In this document: positions 22,631 through 34,600 of the stretch, piece after piece
Layout: the number at the start of each line of letters is the position of its first letter
Position numbering within the stretch: the first letter of the stretch is position 1
NCBI GenBank assembly: GCA_036346255.1
Contig: CM070634.1
Coordinates: 88,017,448 to 88,081,447, forward strand
DNA length: 64,000 nt
Reading direction: 5' to 3'
Origin: Ampelocalamus luodianensis
Lineage: Eukaryota; Streptophyta; Magnoliopsida; Poales; Poaceae
Position numbers and translations under genes: made by a program
Notes under the pieces: model-generated
The model's database searches: none
What the model was told of the DNA's origin: nothing
Seen by the model: the letters and a program-made list of their open reading frames with translations, nothing else

Positions 22631-24893
22631 TCTATCTATCTATTATATTATTGAAACAAAGTAAAAAAAAAGGTATCACTCTCAAGGGCTAGAAATATCT
22701 ACATCATCAATTTTGACAGTCCAGATTATAACGGTACAGATTAATCACATATATGTATGAGAGTTGTTACAGTTATATAAAGAATACAACTATATTTCCA
22801 TCGTAAGCATTAGAGTTGTATAATAGATGAATTAGAGTTGTATAATAGATATAAGTCTTTGTTTCAATATGAACAACACAATGTAGTATATAGCCATACA
22901 ATTGCGCGAAAAAATCGGCTAGTTTAATTGCAAAATAAGGATCGGAATACTCCCAATATGGGATCATGACGAAGTTTGGTGTGTAGTCCTTGTTGCTTAG
23001 CATTAGCACTATACTGCCGCCATAGTTTACAGGCATGTGTTTAACAAGAGGGGTATAAAAAGTCATTTTCCTGTAGTGGTCTCTTGTTTGACAACCTCTT
23101 CAACCCGTGTCTTGTAAAACCTCAAAGTACGCTTTACAAGAAATAAATGGAGGGGTCGAAAAGGCTCCTCCATGCGCAAGCCCTTGGAGTGCACCTGTCA
23201 TGGCAAGATAGGCCGCCTGACACGGTAACGGCAGGCCGCGAGTTAATTGGGTCGGTAAGGCCTGATTAGGCCGCGAGTTAATTGGGCTGTGTTGTGCTGG
23301 TTCATAGGTTGGGTATTGATCTAAACGGAACGCTGGTACCTTGGGTTGTGTCGGTCTAGCCAGAGAACGGTTGGTCCGACGGGTCATGCTCGGCCCGCGT
23401 AACCTGTTTTGGTTAGAAAAATTCAAAAAAATCCAAAAAAATCAGAAAATATGTGGAATTTAAAAACCATCTCTTTTTCCTTCTTTTCTTCTTTTTCACC
23501 TCCTCCCTCCTCCCGATCTAGTCCTCTCGCCGTCTCCCTTTTCTCCCCCCCACGTGGTCATGCCCACCGCCCCTACCTCCGCCGCTCCACACCGGCCTCA
23601 CCACCTCTGTGCCCGTCCCGCGCCTCGCTGCCTTCGCGCCCGTCCCGCCGCCTCCAGCGCCCGTCTAGAGCCTTGCCGCCTTTGCACCAACCTCGCCCCA
23701 CCGACCTCGCCCCACCGCCTCCTCCTCCTCCTCGCTGTGTCGGACGTCGTGCCATTCCTGGCCTAGCACGGCATTGTATGTACCAGTCCATCATGCCAGA
23801 GCGCGGACCCAAGCACGACACGGGCACTCAGGCTGTGCCAGCCAAGCTCAGTTACAGTGTTGGTTGTGTTGCACATGGGCCAGATCAACATTGTCATGTT
23901 TCAGGCCAGCCCAGCTAGTACGGCCCATCTGACCATCTCTAGAGTGCACGTTTTTTAGTGGGCCCATGTTCTTCTCTTTCCCACCCCTCCTCACGAAACT
24001 ATCCCCTCGATTGCCATTGCTTCCCATTCTTCGTACCCAACACATCTCTCTCCGGCTTCACCACACGGCACACCACCCTCATCGCCGCCCTCGCACGCTG
24101 CCTTGCTGACCCCTTACCATCACGCACCATGGCGCCTTACCTCGTCGATGCCACAACGAAGCAAGCCAGAGGAGGCGCACAAGACCTGTCACGCGACATA
24201 TCGTCGCCCTAGTCGCTAGGAAGAGAGGTGACCATGGTGGTGGTGGAAGGAAGGCCGTCCAAGCCCAGGTTTAAAGTTATCCCAATTTCTAGGGCTTCGA
24301 GATGAAAGTTCTTCAAATTGGAAGTTTTTTTTTCAAAATTCATCATAATCCAGTAGAAAGTTCCAATATTTGTGTTGAAGTTGGCTTAGATGCAAAAATG
24401 AAAGTTAAAAATTTGTTCAATTTTTTAAAAGAAAGTTCTGGAATTTAGTTGAAACTGGTCTCGGGTCCAAGTTGAAAGTTACGATATTTTTTTATTTACT
24501 CATTTTTTTAGATGAAGGGTCCGGATTTTAATTGAAACCGTCTCGAATCGGAGTTGAATGTTCCAAATTTTTTAAAGTTATAAGTTGAAAGAAGATGGAA
24601 GGATGGGGGCGTGCAGGGCAGAGGCTTTAGCTGCCGCCATAATTCTATTAGAATACACATCCAATTACTTCTTGCAGTCGTTTTGAACACGCTCCCAAAA
24701 TGCAATTTTTACAACTAATTTCTACTGTGATATATTTATAAAACATGATAAAATTATATTTTTATGAAAGATCTTTTCATGAATATATATATACACACTA
24801 TTTTCACATGTTCAAATTAAATAATGAAAATATATGGATACCAAATTTTAGAAAAGTTTACCGCACGTCCCCAAAATGACATTCTTTTTTTTT
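22631..24893. other. Repeat-derived filling of intron 2 of copy 1
   Basis: 22640-23065 is AT-rich with a short direct repeat of ATTAGAGTTGTATAATAGAT. A GC-rich block at 23090-24240 holds a duplicated AGGCCGCGAGTTAATTGGG (about 23231 and 23269) and a pyrimidine-rich tract at 23470-23560, and gives long proline-rich open frames that look accidental. 24290-24600 contains loose repeats of GTTGAAAGTT with a period near 84 bp. 24690-24893 is one arm and middle of the MITE family seen at 22192. No gene is supported. Confidence 0.5.
23066..23078. mobile_element. Possible CACTA element terminus
   Basis: TTTTCCTGTAGTG is the reverse complement of CACTACAGGAAAA, close to the conserved end of plant CACTA (En/Spm) elements. 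No matching left end was found, so this may be a truncated element or chance. Confidence 0.35.
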
Positions 24894-25351
24894 AACTGCA
24901 GAGATAAAATTAATCTTACAACGGAATCTCCAGAAATGAGCAGACGCCCCCTCGCCTCGACTGGATTCCGCTGATGCAGCACCAGCCGGAACCTGATCGC
25001 CATCGCAAGCGTGAATCAGTCGCAGCATGAGCACAATGTCGCCCGCGCAAATAGAACGGCCAAAGAGGGGAAGCGGGGGGAGAACCACATGTTGCTCAAG
25101 AGACAAATAAGCAACAAGAACTCAACTGGACGGAGAGCAGCAACCCAACGCCGAAGCCGATAGCACAGCAGAGGAGAGGGACATCCGGCCCGATGGCATC
25201 CTCCTCGGGGAGGAAGAAAAGCTGCTCTTGGTTTGGATCATGTCTCTTCGTGAGGAGGGAAACAACAGGAGGGGGCACAGATTTTAGTGAAAAAGATTTG
25301 TTATGCTCGTAATTGCGCATTAATATGATTCTTGATGATTTTGGTTAGTAA

Positions 25352-26151
25352 GGGCATCTCCAATAGTGTCGTCTCTAATTTTGCTATATCAACTCTACGT
25401 CATCGAAAGATAAATTTAGCGACAACATCTCCAATAAACTGTCTCTATCAAGTTGTTTCTAACATTCATGCCAAACTTATACTCCCTTCGGTTGAAATTA
25501 CTTACGTCCTGGAGAGATTGAAAGTTCAAAAAAGCAAAACGTTTCCCATGTCCGAACGGTTTTCTTCCACCTTTGCCCCCGACGAGTCCTTCAGCACCAC
25601 CGCATCGTTTTCGGCGGCCGCGCTCAAAGACACGTGCAACGATCCGGCGACGTTGCTTGGCGACGAACAGTTGCGCCGAGACGCCACGGGCTCACGCGGG
25701 AGGGAGGCGTCATGTCGCTGACGTGGTGATGTGTTGCGGGGAAGACAAACCGGGCCCGTGGCGGCGCAGGCTGCTCACTTCGGCATGGAGTCGGCTGGGC
25801 ACGCGGCGGTGGTGGATGGAGGCTACAGCGGCATGCGGAGGAGCGAGAAACGCGTGACGGAGGAGCGATGAACGCATGACGAACGAGAGCAAAAAGGTAA
25901 ATTCACTGTTACCTTAATTTCTCCAAACCGGTCGAAAACGTCAACTATATAAAAACCGGAGGGAGTAATATTCACACCCCTCCACCCCTCTCTCACATGC
26001 ACTGATTACTTTATCTAGGTTCGTGTGTACAGATAGTTGATTGAGGAAGAGATGGTTTCTCTTTTCTTTCATGCTTCTCTCTCTTCTGCTTAAAATTTTG
26101 CTAACATAGAAGGGCTAATTAACGGCTGATATGGCACTATTAGAGATACCC
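25352..26151. mobile_element. Tourist-like MITE carrying a nested Stowaway-like MITE
   Basis: Inverted ends GGGCATCTCCAATAGTG and, from the other side, GGGTATCTCTAATAGTG (15 of 17). TAA duplications flank it at 25349-25351 and 26152-26154, as for PIF/Harbinger MITEs. Without the nested element it is about 312 bp. It lies just upstream of exon 1 of the copy 1 pseudogene. Confidence 0.8.
25482..25965. mobile_element. Stowaway-like element nested in the Tourist-like MITE, GC-rich interior
   Basis: TA duplications at 25480-25481 and 25966-25967 flank inverted ends CTCCCTTCGGTT and CTCCCTCCGGTT. At 484 bp and with a GC-rich centre (about 25570-25860) it is unlike the usual short AT-rich Stowaway MITE. 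The centre gives overlapping open frames on both strands with no recognised domain; it may be picked-up genomic sequence. Confidence 0.7.
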
Positions 26152-26382
26152 TAATGGTGGGCTAGCTGGGCTACTAGTATTTGCCTATTATATTAACTAG
26201 ATAGATACATCATAATGAATCTAGTTACATCATAATGAACCACGTGATGGCTACAACTAGTGTATTCAGTTGCTATAAAAGAAAAACTGGACACTAGACA
26301 CGCCTTGTTGTGCATATCTTTTCACTGAAGGAAGTTTCTAAAGTTGAAGGACTAGATGTTCAAACAGGGGATTCCGATCCTC

Positions 26383-26735
26383 GATTTTTTTGCGTAGTGA
26401 GATCATTTTTTTTATGGAATTAGCGTTTGTCGCGACGAAATTGCATATTTGGACCCGCCACGTCCCCTCATCCGGCCTATGGCCGGCAGGATGCGCCTCG
26501 TCCGTCCCTTGGACGGTCGGACCCGACCACCGCACACGCCCATCGCCTCAGCATCCCCTCAGCGTCAAATCCATCACCTCCATCACGTCGTTGTCTCCAT
26601 ATGCATCATGCATGCAAGAGTTTAGTGCAGGAGGGAATTCAATTCCCTCCATAGCACCCTCTCGCGCCAGCTATTTAATCGCGGGAAACAACAATTTCAG
26701 TTTGCACTCTCGCTCGCTCTCTTGCTTTCTCCTTC
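26383..26735 (+). repeat. MULE left terminal inverted repeat region
   Basis: Runs from GATTTTTTTGCG through GTCGCGACGAAATTGCA, a GC-rich stretch CACGTCCCCTCATCCGGCC, to TATTTAATC and GCACTCTCGCTCGCTCTC. Its parts recur in inverse order at the right side in two pieces, 49190-49478 (outer) and 31460-31642 (inner). The TATA-like TATTTAATC with a C/T-rich leader after it may be a promoter for the mobile-domain gene. Confidence 0.7.
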
Positions 26736-26779
26736 TGTCGATTTTGTTTTTGCGGATGATTAAGTATTATTTGCAGTCG

Positions 26780-27370
26780 TCATTAGCAGTCATACCAGTA
26801 GGTAATTTTCTCCTCGCACGTTATTTCTTTTTTAATATTGTGGTTACTAAATTAGTTGTAGCGAAAATAATCTTAGGTAATTTATTAGTTCTAATTTTTA
26901 GGTGTAGTTAATTAGTTACCAATTAATTAGTCGTAAGTACATTGTTTTACTCAATTAATTAGTTCTAAATAGTTACTTGGAATTAAGTCCTAATTAATTA
27001 GTCGTAAATAATTTAGTCGTATTTTATAAGATGTGATTAATTTGTTGTCATTAATTAGTGGTAATTAATTTAGTTACCTTAGTTAGGCGTAATAATTTTT
27101 TTCCTTTTTAATCTCTAGAAATAAATTTGGCTTAATTATTTTAGTGGTATTTAGGTCATCGGAATTAATTAAGTCATGACTAATGTAGATATCATTATGT
27201 AACACACGTTCATTTATGGTAATTAATTAGTCTTAATTATTTTAGTCAAAACTATTTTAGTTGTACTTAATATGGTCATAGTTATTTAGTGTTCATTAAT
27301 TTGTTATCTGTATTTATGCGTAATTTATAATTTCTAGTAATTTATCGTCATCATCATTTTTTTCACTAAT
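26780..27370. repeat. MULE left AT-rich arm
   Basis: Loose repeats of TTAATTAGTCGTAA and related words. The reverse complement of this word set fills 30480-31380, so the two stretches are an extended, diverged inverted pair flanking the two MULE genes. Noncoding. Confidence 0.65.
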
Positions 27371-27400
27371 AGTCTGTCTCTTTCCATGTCTTGCAAGCCA

Positions 27401-28790
27401 TGCCTCTCCCGAAGCTTCTAGAACCCTTCTACGACGAGAATCACTGGTGCAAGTCATGGATCGACGGGGACGCGGATGGCCCTCCACCCCTGATGCTTCG
27501 GGCTAGGAGAGATTGCTGGGAGCTAGACGCACGCTAAGTCCCCATCCTCCGGGACACGAGCTTATTGCTCTTTACGAGGTTGGTCTCCGTCGAACGCCAC
27601 TTCACCCTAGACGGTAGTCTGCTGTCGGCATTGTCGACAGGTGGAGGCCCAACATGTTCAGTGGGGTGAGATGACGGTCAATCTGCAAGACGTTACATTC
27701 CTGACCGATCTCCCGATTCAGGGTGAGCCACTTATTCCAGGTCATCCGCCGGCGAACTGGAAGGCCACACTGGGGAATCTATCCAACATACCTGTGTGGA
27801 ATAATACTCGTGGCATCCCTCAGACTTAGTTGATGCATTTCAGCCAGTACTCGGAGGACGCACCCGACGAGGTAGTTCGGACGCACTTTGTCGCTTGCCT
27901 TCTCTATCTCTTTGGTTCGGTCATGTTTCCTACAACACAGGGCTATGCCTCAATACAGTTGGGGATCATTGTCCTTTGCGCCACATACAGGGCTTTGTGT
28001 GACACTTCGAGGCGCGACACCGGTGTCAAACCCAGCCTTGCCTGTTGCTACGTCCTCCTGCATCTGTAAAGTTGGGAGCACTTCTCTATTGGCGCGGCCA
28101 TCCTTCGAGAGAGCAGTGCACATGTACCCGGAGTTGTAGGACCCGATAAATGGGCCCACTATGGGCTACCGGTGGACTGCAACGTAGTTGCGCTAAGAGA
28201 AGGACTGGCCAACGAGGTGCTACTCGTTGTTCCACAACGAGTTCGAGTCGTTGCACAACAACGATATCATCTGAGCTCCACGGGCCCAGCTTTCATGGGA
28301 ACGGTAGTGCCACACGGGTTATCCTTGTACTGCACGCAGGATGCTGGACTATAGGCGACGACATGCCACCTGATGTTTGCACATATAGTGGAGCCTTACG
28401 CGCTGTAACACGTAATACGACAGTTCGATTTGTACCAAGTCGTGCCCCCTCCCGACGGCAGGATCCTGCAGTGAGTCGTCCACTTGTGAGTCCAACTCCG
28501 TCTGAATAATATTTACACTTCATATCTATATCCTCTGTTCTAACATCAATCCTTTCGGAATGCAGGCAACCAAGGTCGGGCGACATGCTGAGAATTGGCA
28601 AGCAATCCAGCACGAGTGGATTACGGCTTGAACGGAGATGACGCATATCGAGATCTTGTAGGAGCAGCGACCGTACGATATACGGACATACTGTGAGTAC
28701 ATGGAGTGGTATGTACCACGATTGCGCACCAGACTCACCCGTCCTCGCGCACACCGAGAGCGCCACTTGTTTAATCGACACGCAGGTGAC
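27401..28790 (+). pseudogene. Plant mobile domain (PMD) gene in the MULE
   Basis: From ATG 27401 the reading frames encode, in order, CWELDAR, LLSALVDRWRP-like sequence, EMTVNLQDVTFLTDLPIQG, a middle part around LYLFGSVMFPTTQGY, then the core MFAHIVEPYAL and HVIRQFDLYQVVPPPDGRIL. A GT-AG intron (about 28472-28564) is followed by EYMEWYVPRLRTRLTRP, the usual PMD end. Family knowledge: PMD proteins occur in host genes such as MAIL1 and in both Ty3 elements and MULEs; their biochemical role is unclear. A stop replaces the codon at 27538, the frame shifts near 27640, and further stops occur, for example at 27827 and 28414. Confidence 0.8.
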
Positions 28791-28936
28791 ACCATAAAAC
28801 ACTTACAACCTCTAGTCATTTTATTGAGAGCCTTCGCCACTTGTTTAATCAACACTCAAGTGCATCGAAGACCACCATTAGTAGCTCGGCGTGACGACAC
28901 CATAAAACACTTACAACCTCTAGTCATTTTATTGAT
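28788..28936. repeat. Short direct duplication between the two MULE genes
   Basis: GACACCATAAAACACTTACA plus the following CCTCTAGTCATTTTATTGA occurs at 28788-28826 and again at 28898-28936, with a second shared word CACTTGTTTAATC before each. It lies between the end of the PMD gene and the break point of the transposase. Confidence 0.75.
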
Positions 28937-29017
28937 GATATTTGTACTCCACTGGTCGTCCCATGCTTCTGTTCGACAAGAACCCAACATTGCGATTTTA
29001 AGGCATAACCACACCAA

Positions 29018-30393
29018 CTAGATGTATTCCTACTCTCCACAATGGCAAATGCCACAGGGAGAAGCTAGTCATTCGTGTCGGCACCACGGTTAGAATGGTG
29101 CCTGTGTACCTCCCCATGAGGAAAGTGTTATCCATCGTGAGCACAAGACGATAGAACTTTAAGCCCTCAATAGCCTGGGCGAAAACCCAGAACACCTGGT
29201 CCAATATGAAGTAGTTCGGCCCTCCATCAGTATTTTCACTTTCAAGCTTGTTTATGTACGTGTTGGGGTTTTATTCAGTCTGGTGAATCATTCTCGGCAC
29301 AAGGTTGTACGCCTCATCGTATGTCCCTTACATGGACTCGATGACCTTCTACTTGGCTCGTCGGACCTTGTTGTAGCTTACTGGATAACCAACCAGATTG
29401 GTGACTTCCGACATTAGCATCTTGGGAGACGGACACATCGTCCGCAACTAGGTGGTTTATGAGGCTTGTCACATATACGAAAGTCATGTTCCGATGTTAT
29501 CACAGGGGCTCGCTAAGCTCGCAAGTGTGTTCAGTCAGCACCTTGACCTCGAAGGCCGAGCCAAAGTACTTTGCTCGGTGAGCGCTGACCTTGCTAAGAC
29601 AGCCTTCCACTACGTACTTCACTGCATAATATCCTGGGTTAGACCGTGCACTCGATACACATGGCTGATGGACATAGCGTACTGTGCTATAGCTTATTGC
29701 ACGATCGCCTTGCTAGGGAAATGCTACACAACTAAAAAGGTGTCGGCATCAAACCCCCACTGGGACCCTTCTTCCTGTGGCAGTATGAGCGAACATACCG
29801 CGATATCATTAAGTCTCGATGCCACATAAGGTACATCCGATGACACAATTCTCCCGGTTGTACCACCAGCCTGGTGTGCTTCCTCGTCGCCACCATCCGA
29901 GCTCGGGTCGGAATCCTTGTCGGACTCCAACCCGAAAGGCTGGTCCGGTAGATACAAATGGCAGTCGATGCAGGCCAACCACTACAATTCTGTCCCCTCA
30001 TTTTGTATAAAATTATGCGCGAGTCTTCCCTCTGAGATAGTACATTCTATGCTACCGTCTTCAAGCTCCGCCTGCGATTTCCTGCTTGCGAAGGCCCCAA
30101 CATCATCAAGGTTTCCTAGTGCCCTGTCGGCTTCCGTATATCGCCGTCTCGGGCTGGGAGGCAATCTGCATGTACTGGCCTCATACTATGCTTCCATTCA
30201 TCTTGACCAGCTCACATACGCCATTCGTGCAGGTGATCCCCTCGATGACAAGTTTCTTCATCATTGGCTCCGTATCGAACTCCCTCCGGATGCAGCTCCG
30301 AAGCTCGTGAATATTCATCGCATCGAGCCCCTCCGCCCGGACCACCTTGTACTCGCATCTCGATAGGTCCGGTCTGTACGAGACCGTCACCAT
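29018..30393 (-). pseudogene. MULE transposase, N-terminal part only
   Basis: Reading on the minus strand from 30393: an N-terminal region with YRPDLSRCEYKVVRAEGL, an acidic linker around 29880-29930, a DNA-binding-like part, then at 29204-29085 DQVFWVFAQAIEGLKFYRLV and DNTFLMGRYTGTIL, followed in another frame by LLPVAFAIVESRNTSSW. This matches the start of the MULE catalytic domain (FWAFGPCIEGFKHCRP...DGTHLYGKY in relatives). The sequence stops after SSW at about 29018, so the rest of the catalytic core and the SWIM zinc finger are missing. Several frame breaks and stops are present. Non-functional. Confidence 0.8.
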
Positions 30394-30479
30394 AAAACAC
30401 TACCAAGTCTTGCATGTTTGAAATTATTGAAAGCCACAACAACCCGATCTGCGGTACACGATATAACAAACATAGCATG

Positions 30480-31380
30480 TAGTTATCACAAATTTAATAT
30501 GACTGAACTAATTAATAGTATTTAATTACAAGTAATTTAATCGTTAGTAATTACCCACAGCACAAACAATGATGACAAATTGCATGCAAGTAATCGATTA
30601 AATACGAATAATGAAATACCAATAATTAATTAATTAGCAACAAATTGAATACTTGTCCAAAAATTACTTACGAGTTATTCATTACTAGTGTAATTATCAC
30701 TAATAAACCACGACTCAAATAAACACGATTTATTCATTACCACGGATTAATTACCACAAAATTAATTATGACTAATTAATTTCTACTAAATTAATTATGC
30801 CTAACTAATTGCCACTAAAATAACTACGGTGGGTTAATTACCACTAAATTAATTACGACTAATTAATTTCACTAAATTAATTATTACAAAATAATTAAGA
30901 TTAAACTAATTATGACTGATTAATTACCACTAAACTAATTATGACTATTTAATTTCCACTAAATTAATTATGCCTAACTAATTGCCACTAAACTAACTAC
31001 AACTGATTAACTACCACTAAATTAATTATGACTAATTAATTTCCACTAAATTAATTATGTCGAACTGATTAACACTAAACTAATTACGACTGATTAATTA
31101 TCACTAAACTAATTACGACTTTTTAATTTCCACTAATTTTTAACCACTAACTAATTCATACTCAAATAATAAAGCCTACTTAATTATGACTAATTAATTA
31201 CCACTAATTATGGTGCACTAGTAAATTGCCGATACATTAGTTATGACTAAATTATTAACAGTAAAAAACTAAGAATTAATTATTAACACCTATTTAATTA
31301 ATAATACAAGCTACATTAATTGGGACTAGCTAAGTAAGACTAATTAACTATGACTACGGTAATAATGACACTGTAGCGGA
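30480..31380. repeat. MULE right AT-rich arm
   Basis: About 900 bp of loose repeats such as CCACTAAATTAATTATGACT, the inverse counterpart of 26780-27370 but longer. Noncoding. Confidence 0.65.
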
Positions 31381-31459
31381 CAAAAAAATTACGTGCCCTT
31401 CGGGGGAACTGCTCGAAAGTGCTACAGTTCTAACAACTGCTACGAACTATAATCTCTAA

Positions 31460-31642
31460 AAAATAATTATGTTCTATATGTCCTCAGCGATGAGCGCGAG
31501 AACGAGAACGAAAACGAAAACACGACTGAGATGAGCGAGTGCGAGTGTCTGGTATTTATAGCCGCGCGAGGGAGGACAAGCTGCGTTGGTCTGGGAATAG
31601 GATGTCTTGTCATTGGTCGGAGCACTGGGAAGGGGAGAGCAG
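31460..31642 (-). repeat. MULE right inverted repeat, inner piece
   Basis: The reverse complement contains CCCTCGCGCGGCTATAAATA and CACTCGCACTCGCTC, matching the inner part of the left arm near 26660-26720. TATAAATA on the minus strand followed by a C/T-rich leader is a plausible promoter for the transposase gene. The T2 insertion point follows at 31643. Confidence 0.7.
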
Positions 31643-34600
31643 TGAATAAACAGCCTAACTTAGGTTTGTATTTCAAATGTAAATTATGAGGAGAAATAAA
31701 ACTTTTGATGCCTCATGAAATCATTTGAGAGTTTCTACAATTTTCCTAGCAATTTCCAATTTTTAGAATTTAATTCTTGTGATTGGAAATTGTTGTCAAG
31801 AAATTCTTAGCTTTCAAACTTGTGATCATCCTCTGAAATTATTTTTCCTATCATCTTGATCCTCCTATCTACCTCCCTGAATTATTTCACAATTTTTAGA
31901 TTTTATTTGCTATTTCAAATGGCCAAGTCAAACTAGTTTGAAATCTGGTCAAACCTCTGAACAGCAGCTTGTGAATTTTCTTGGGAGAAATCTAATACAT
32001 GAAAACTCCTGGAAAAATTACACAAGGTTGTCCCCTGTTCCAGTAAGCTCCCATAAAAATTTCAGAATTTTTGGAGCTCTGAAACTACCTCTAAAAATTC
32101 CTCAAACCTTATCTGTCTTTTTAATTCAAAGCTGGAACCACTGTTCCTCGGGCTCGAACCCGAGCCCGACTCAAGTCCGACCGGCTCGATCGCGTCAACT
32201 AACTGCACCGTCCAATCCTGACCGTCCGATGCAGATCGAACGATCCACGTTCGTGTATGCAAACGACCTGTCCGAATGCATACATCAATCTCGACCGTCC
32301 ATCTCTGATCCAACGGTCAGCACATTCTTGATCGAGTCCGACCCGCTCGTCGCGCCGCACCAGTCTCTGGCTCGCACCGCTTTGCTTCTTTCGCTGACGA
32401 GTGGACCCCACCTGTCAGCATTGCCCTCGTCTTCTCCGCGTCTCACCGGAGCTCGCTGGCGATCGCATGCGCACCACATACCTCGTCGCTGCCACCTTTA
32501 TGCCCTCGTGTCCGGCTGGGAGGCATCGCCGCGACTTCATAAAGCCCCTGAGCTCACCCACTTCTTCTCCTTTGCGTTCTCGTGCTATCTCCGCCCGATT
32601 TCTTGTTTCGGCCGGAGAGGGAAACGAAGGCAGCGCCGCCGCGTTGGAGTAGCCCTTGAGCCCACAACCTCACCATCGTGATCCAAATTCGGTGCCGCGT
32701 CCATTTTGCCCATTCCGGATCCTTGGCGTCCAGTGTATCGCCAGGAGCAAGTTCATCGTCTCCGCCTCCGGCGCTCTCGGCTCCGCGAGCTCAATTGCGT
32801 TCCGGTGAGTTTCTAGCTTCGTCACCTAGTCCCTTCGGATCGCATCACAGCGCTGAGTCTAACTGTGACCTTGTTTCGTTCTTTGATGCATCACCGAGGC
32901 GGTGCGACCCCTTCTTCTCCAAGTCCGGTGATTCGCCGCCGCGGCGTTTCCGGCCACTTCCGTGCTCCATCGTCGTCTTGATCGTGGGTGAAACCTTCCT
33001 GGAGTCAAGACGAAGCTAGTGCGCACCTTCCGGCTTCTCGCTCGTAACGCCTTCTCGCGGAGGCCGCATCTTCTTCTCCGCCTTCGTTCGTTGTCAGCTC
33101 GCCGCCGGCATCCTTGAGGTCCCGGGTCACCGTCATCAAGTTCGCAAGGACGCGGTGAACCCGAAGGTACCACTCTCTCGCCGAAACCTCGGTTAGCTAG
33201 ATCACCGCGCGTCGCGCGCACGTCCCGTCGCGTGCTTGGTGAGCCGCCGGTGGAGTTTAGTTATCGCTAAATTTTGTTTAGTTGTGTCGCTGACTTGTGG
33301 GCCCTCTTGGTTAATCTCGTTTAGGAAAGGAGTTAATCCAACCGTTCTATTATAATATGTGTCGCTGCCATGTGGGTCCATGCTGTCAGTCTAGGATTGC
33401 GTAACTTTGATACTACGTTTTCTCTGCTGGGAAGCGTTTTTCTCTATGAGTATAGGTTAGGATTACATTTTGCTAGCCGAAGACGTATTCTCTGAATACG
33501 CCTTCGACGTCACATTCGGCGCGAGCCGTTCTCGACAAGACTCATCCGTCCCGCCGTCGCTGACTAGGGCTAGCTCGCTGTCGGTAGAAAAAGTATTAAA
33601 TGCTTTAGAAATTCTGAAATGGTTTTCATTTGCCTTCATTAATTCATTTAAAACTTAGAAAATGCATAACTAATTCAATTTTTATCCAATTTGCGTGAAA
33701 CCAAGGTTGATAATTTTCATTTTAAATGTATTATTTACTAAAATTAGCTTCAATCTTTGTTTCGTTAGTAAAAATCTGTTAAATGATTAAATGATGTATT
33801 ATGCATTTTCCAAAATTAGAAAATTCATATCTTTTCAATAATTGTCCAAATCCATTAAATCCAATTCGGTAAATTTTCATTTTTAGTGCGCTAATTATCG
33901 TGATAGATTTTAGATAAAGTTCCTGTTCATGAAAATTTGTTAAGTAATTAACTAAGTGCTTTGATGTGTATTTAGCTTAGAAAATTCATGGAAATTCATA
34001 ATAACTTAAAATGAATTATCCTTTGTTTCTAAAATTTTGTTATATCTTGCTTAGGCTCTTTGAGAGTTTTGGTATGTTTTGTTGTTATTGAATGTTTGAG
34101 TTTTGTCGATGTTATTCGTTCTTATTCGCTGTTATTTGTTCAAACGTTAGGCTTCGACATTTGCGGTAACCCTGAGAGCGATCCTCTGCAACAGGTTGAG
34201 CATTCTGAGCAACAGCAGCCAGGCAAGCAGTTTGATCATGATTAATCCCAGTATTTTAAAGTTTAATATTTTGTTTCAGCTGTATGTATGCATCGCTTAA
34301 TTTGTGTTAAAATGGTTAGCTAAATCCTGTAGATGCATATCCTGTAGGCAAAATATTGGTCTCTACTACCTGAGCCTAGGTTATTTGCTGTGATTAGAGG
34401 TCGCTGGATGATCTCTTGTCACTTAGTAGATCCGGGTCAATCTGCTTAGACATGCTTAGTATCGGTAGAAATGGGCGGTTATCGACTTAGTCGGTAACCT
34501 TGGTCACACAAAATTACTATAACTTTATGATTCAGCATTTTTGCTATGTTACTTGTGAAAACTAAAAAAATGAAAACAAAATGATTTGGACTTGGGCACA

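Larger units (their letters stand above)
20316..25241 (-). pseudogene. Beta-1,3-galactosyltransferase copy 1, decayed
   Basis: Exons homologous to copy 2 (50066-55448) lie on the minus strand: exon 1 about 25127-25241, 2 at 24920-24992, 3 at 21972-22030, 4 at 21683-21876, 5 at 21427-21490, 6 at 21220-21292, 7 at 20950-21070, 8 at 20761-20848, 9 at 20529-20654, 10 at 20316-20425. Exons 3, 5, 6, 7, 8, 9 and 10 have exactly the lengths found in copy 2, and the metal-binding LDDDIHAN and EDVSLGAW motifs survive. Three defects stand out: exon 1 is out of frame with its intact GFGVGLLLSVQ anchor end, the exon 6 donor reads TT instead of GT, and no exon 11 follows exon 10. Intron 2 is swollen by about 2.9 kb of repeats. 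I call it a pseudogene; a truncated transcript is possible. Confidence 0.85.

Noticed and set aside
23409..23918. 169-aa proline- and arginine-rich open frame
   Set aside because: GC-rich low-complexity sequence with long open frames on both strands, no domain, inside repeat-derived intron DNA of a pseudogene.
20316..25241. A second functional galactosyltransferase
   Set aside because: Last exon missing, exon 6 donor lost, exon 1 out of frame.
27401..28790. Host plant mobile domain gene (MAIL1-like)
   Set aside because: Lies inside MULE arms with a 9-bp target duplication and carries several stops and frame breaks.
28998..29204. Small independent 68-aa minus-strand gene
   Set aside because: It is the start of the catalytic domain of the broken MULE transposase, continuous with upstream remnants to 30393.
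31938..32681. 247-aa open frame, with a near-identical partner at 45324-46031
   Set aside because: Both lie in the same position of the two T2 LTRs; the similarity is due to LTR identity and the frame ends differ.
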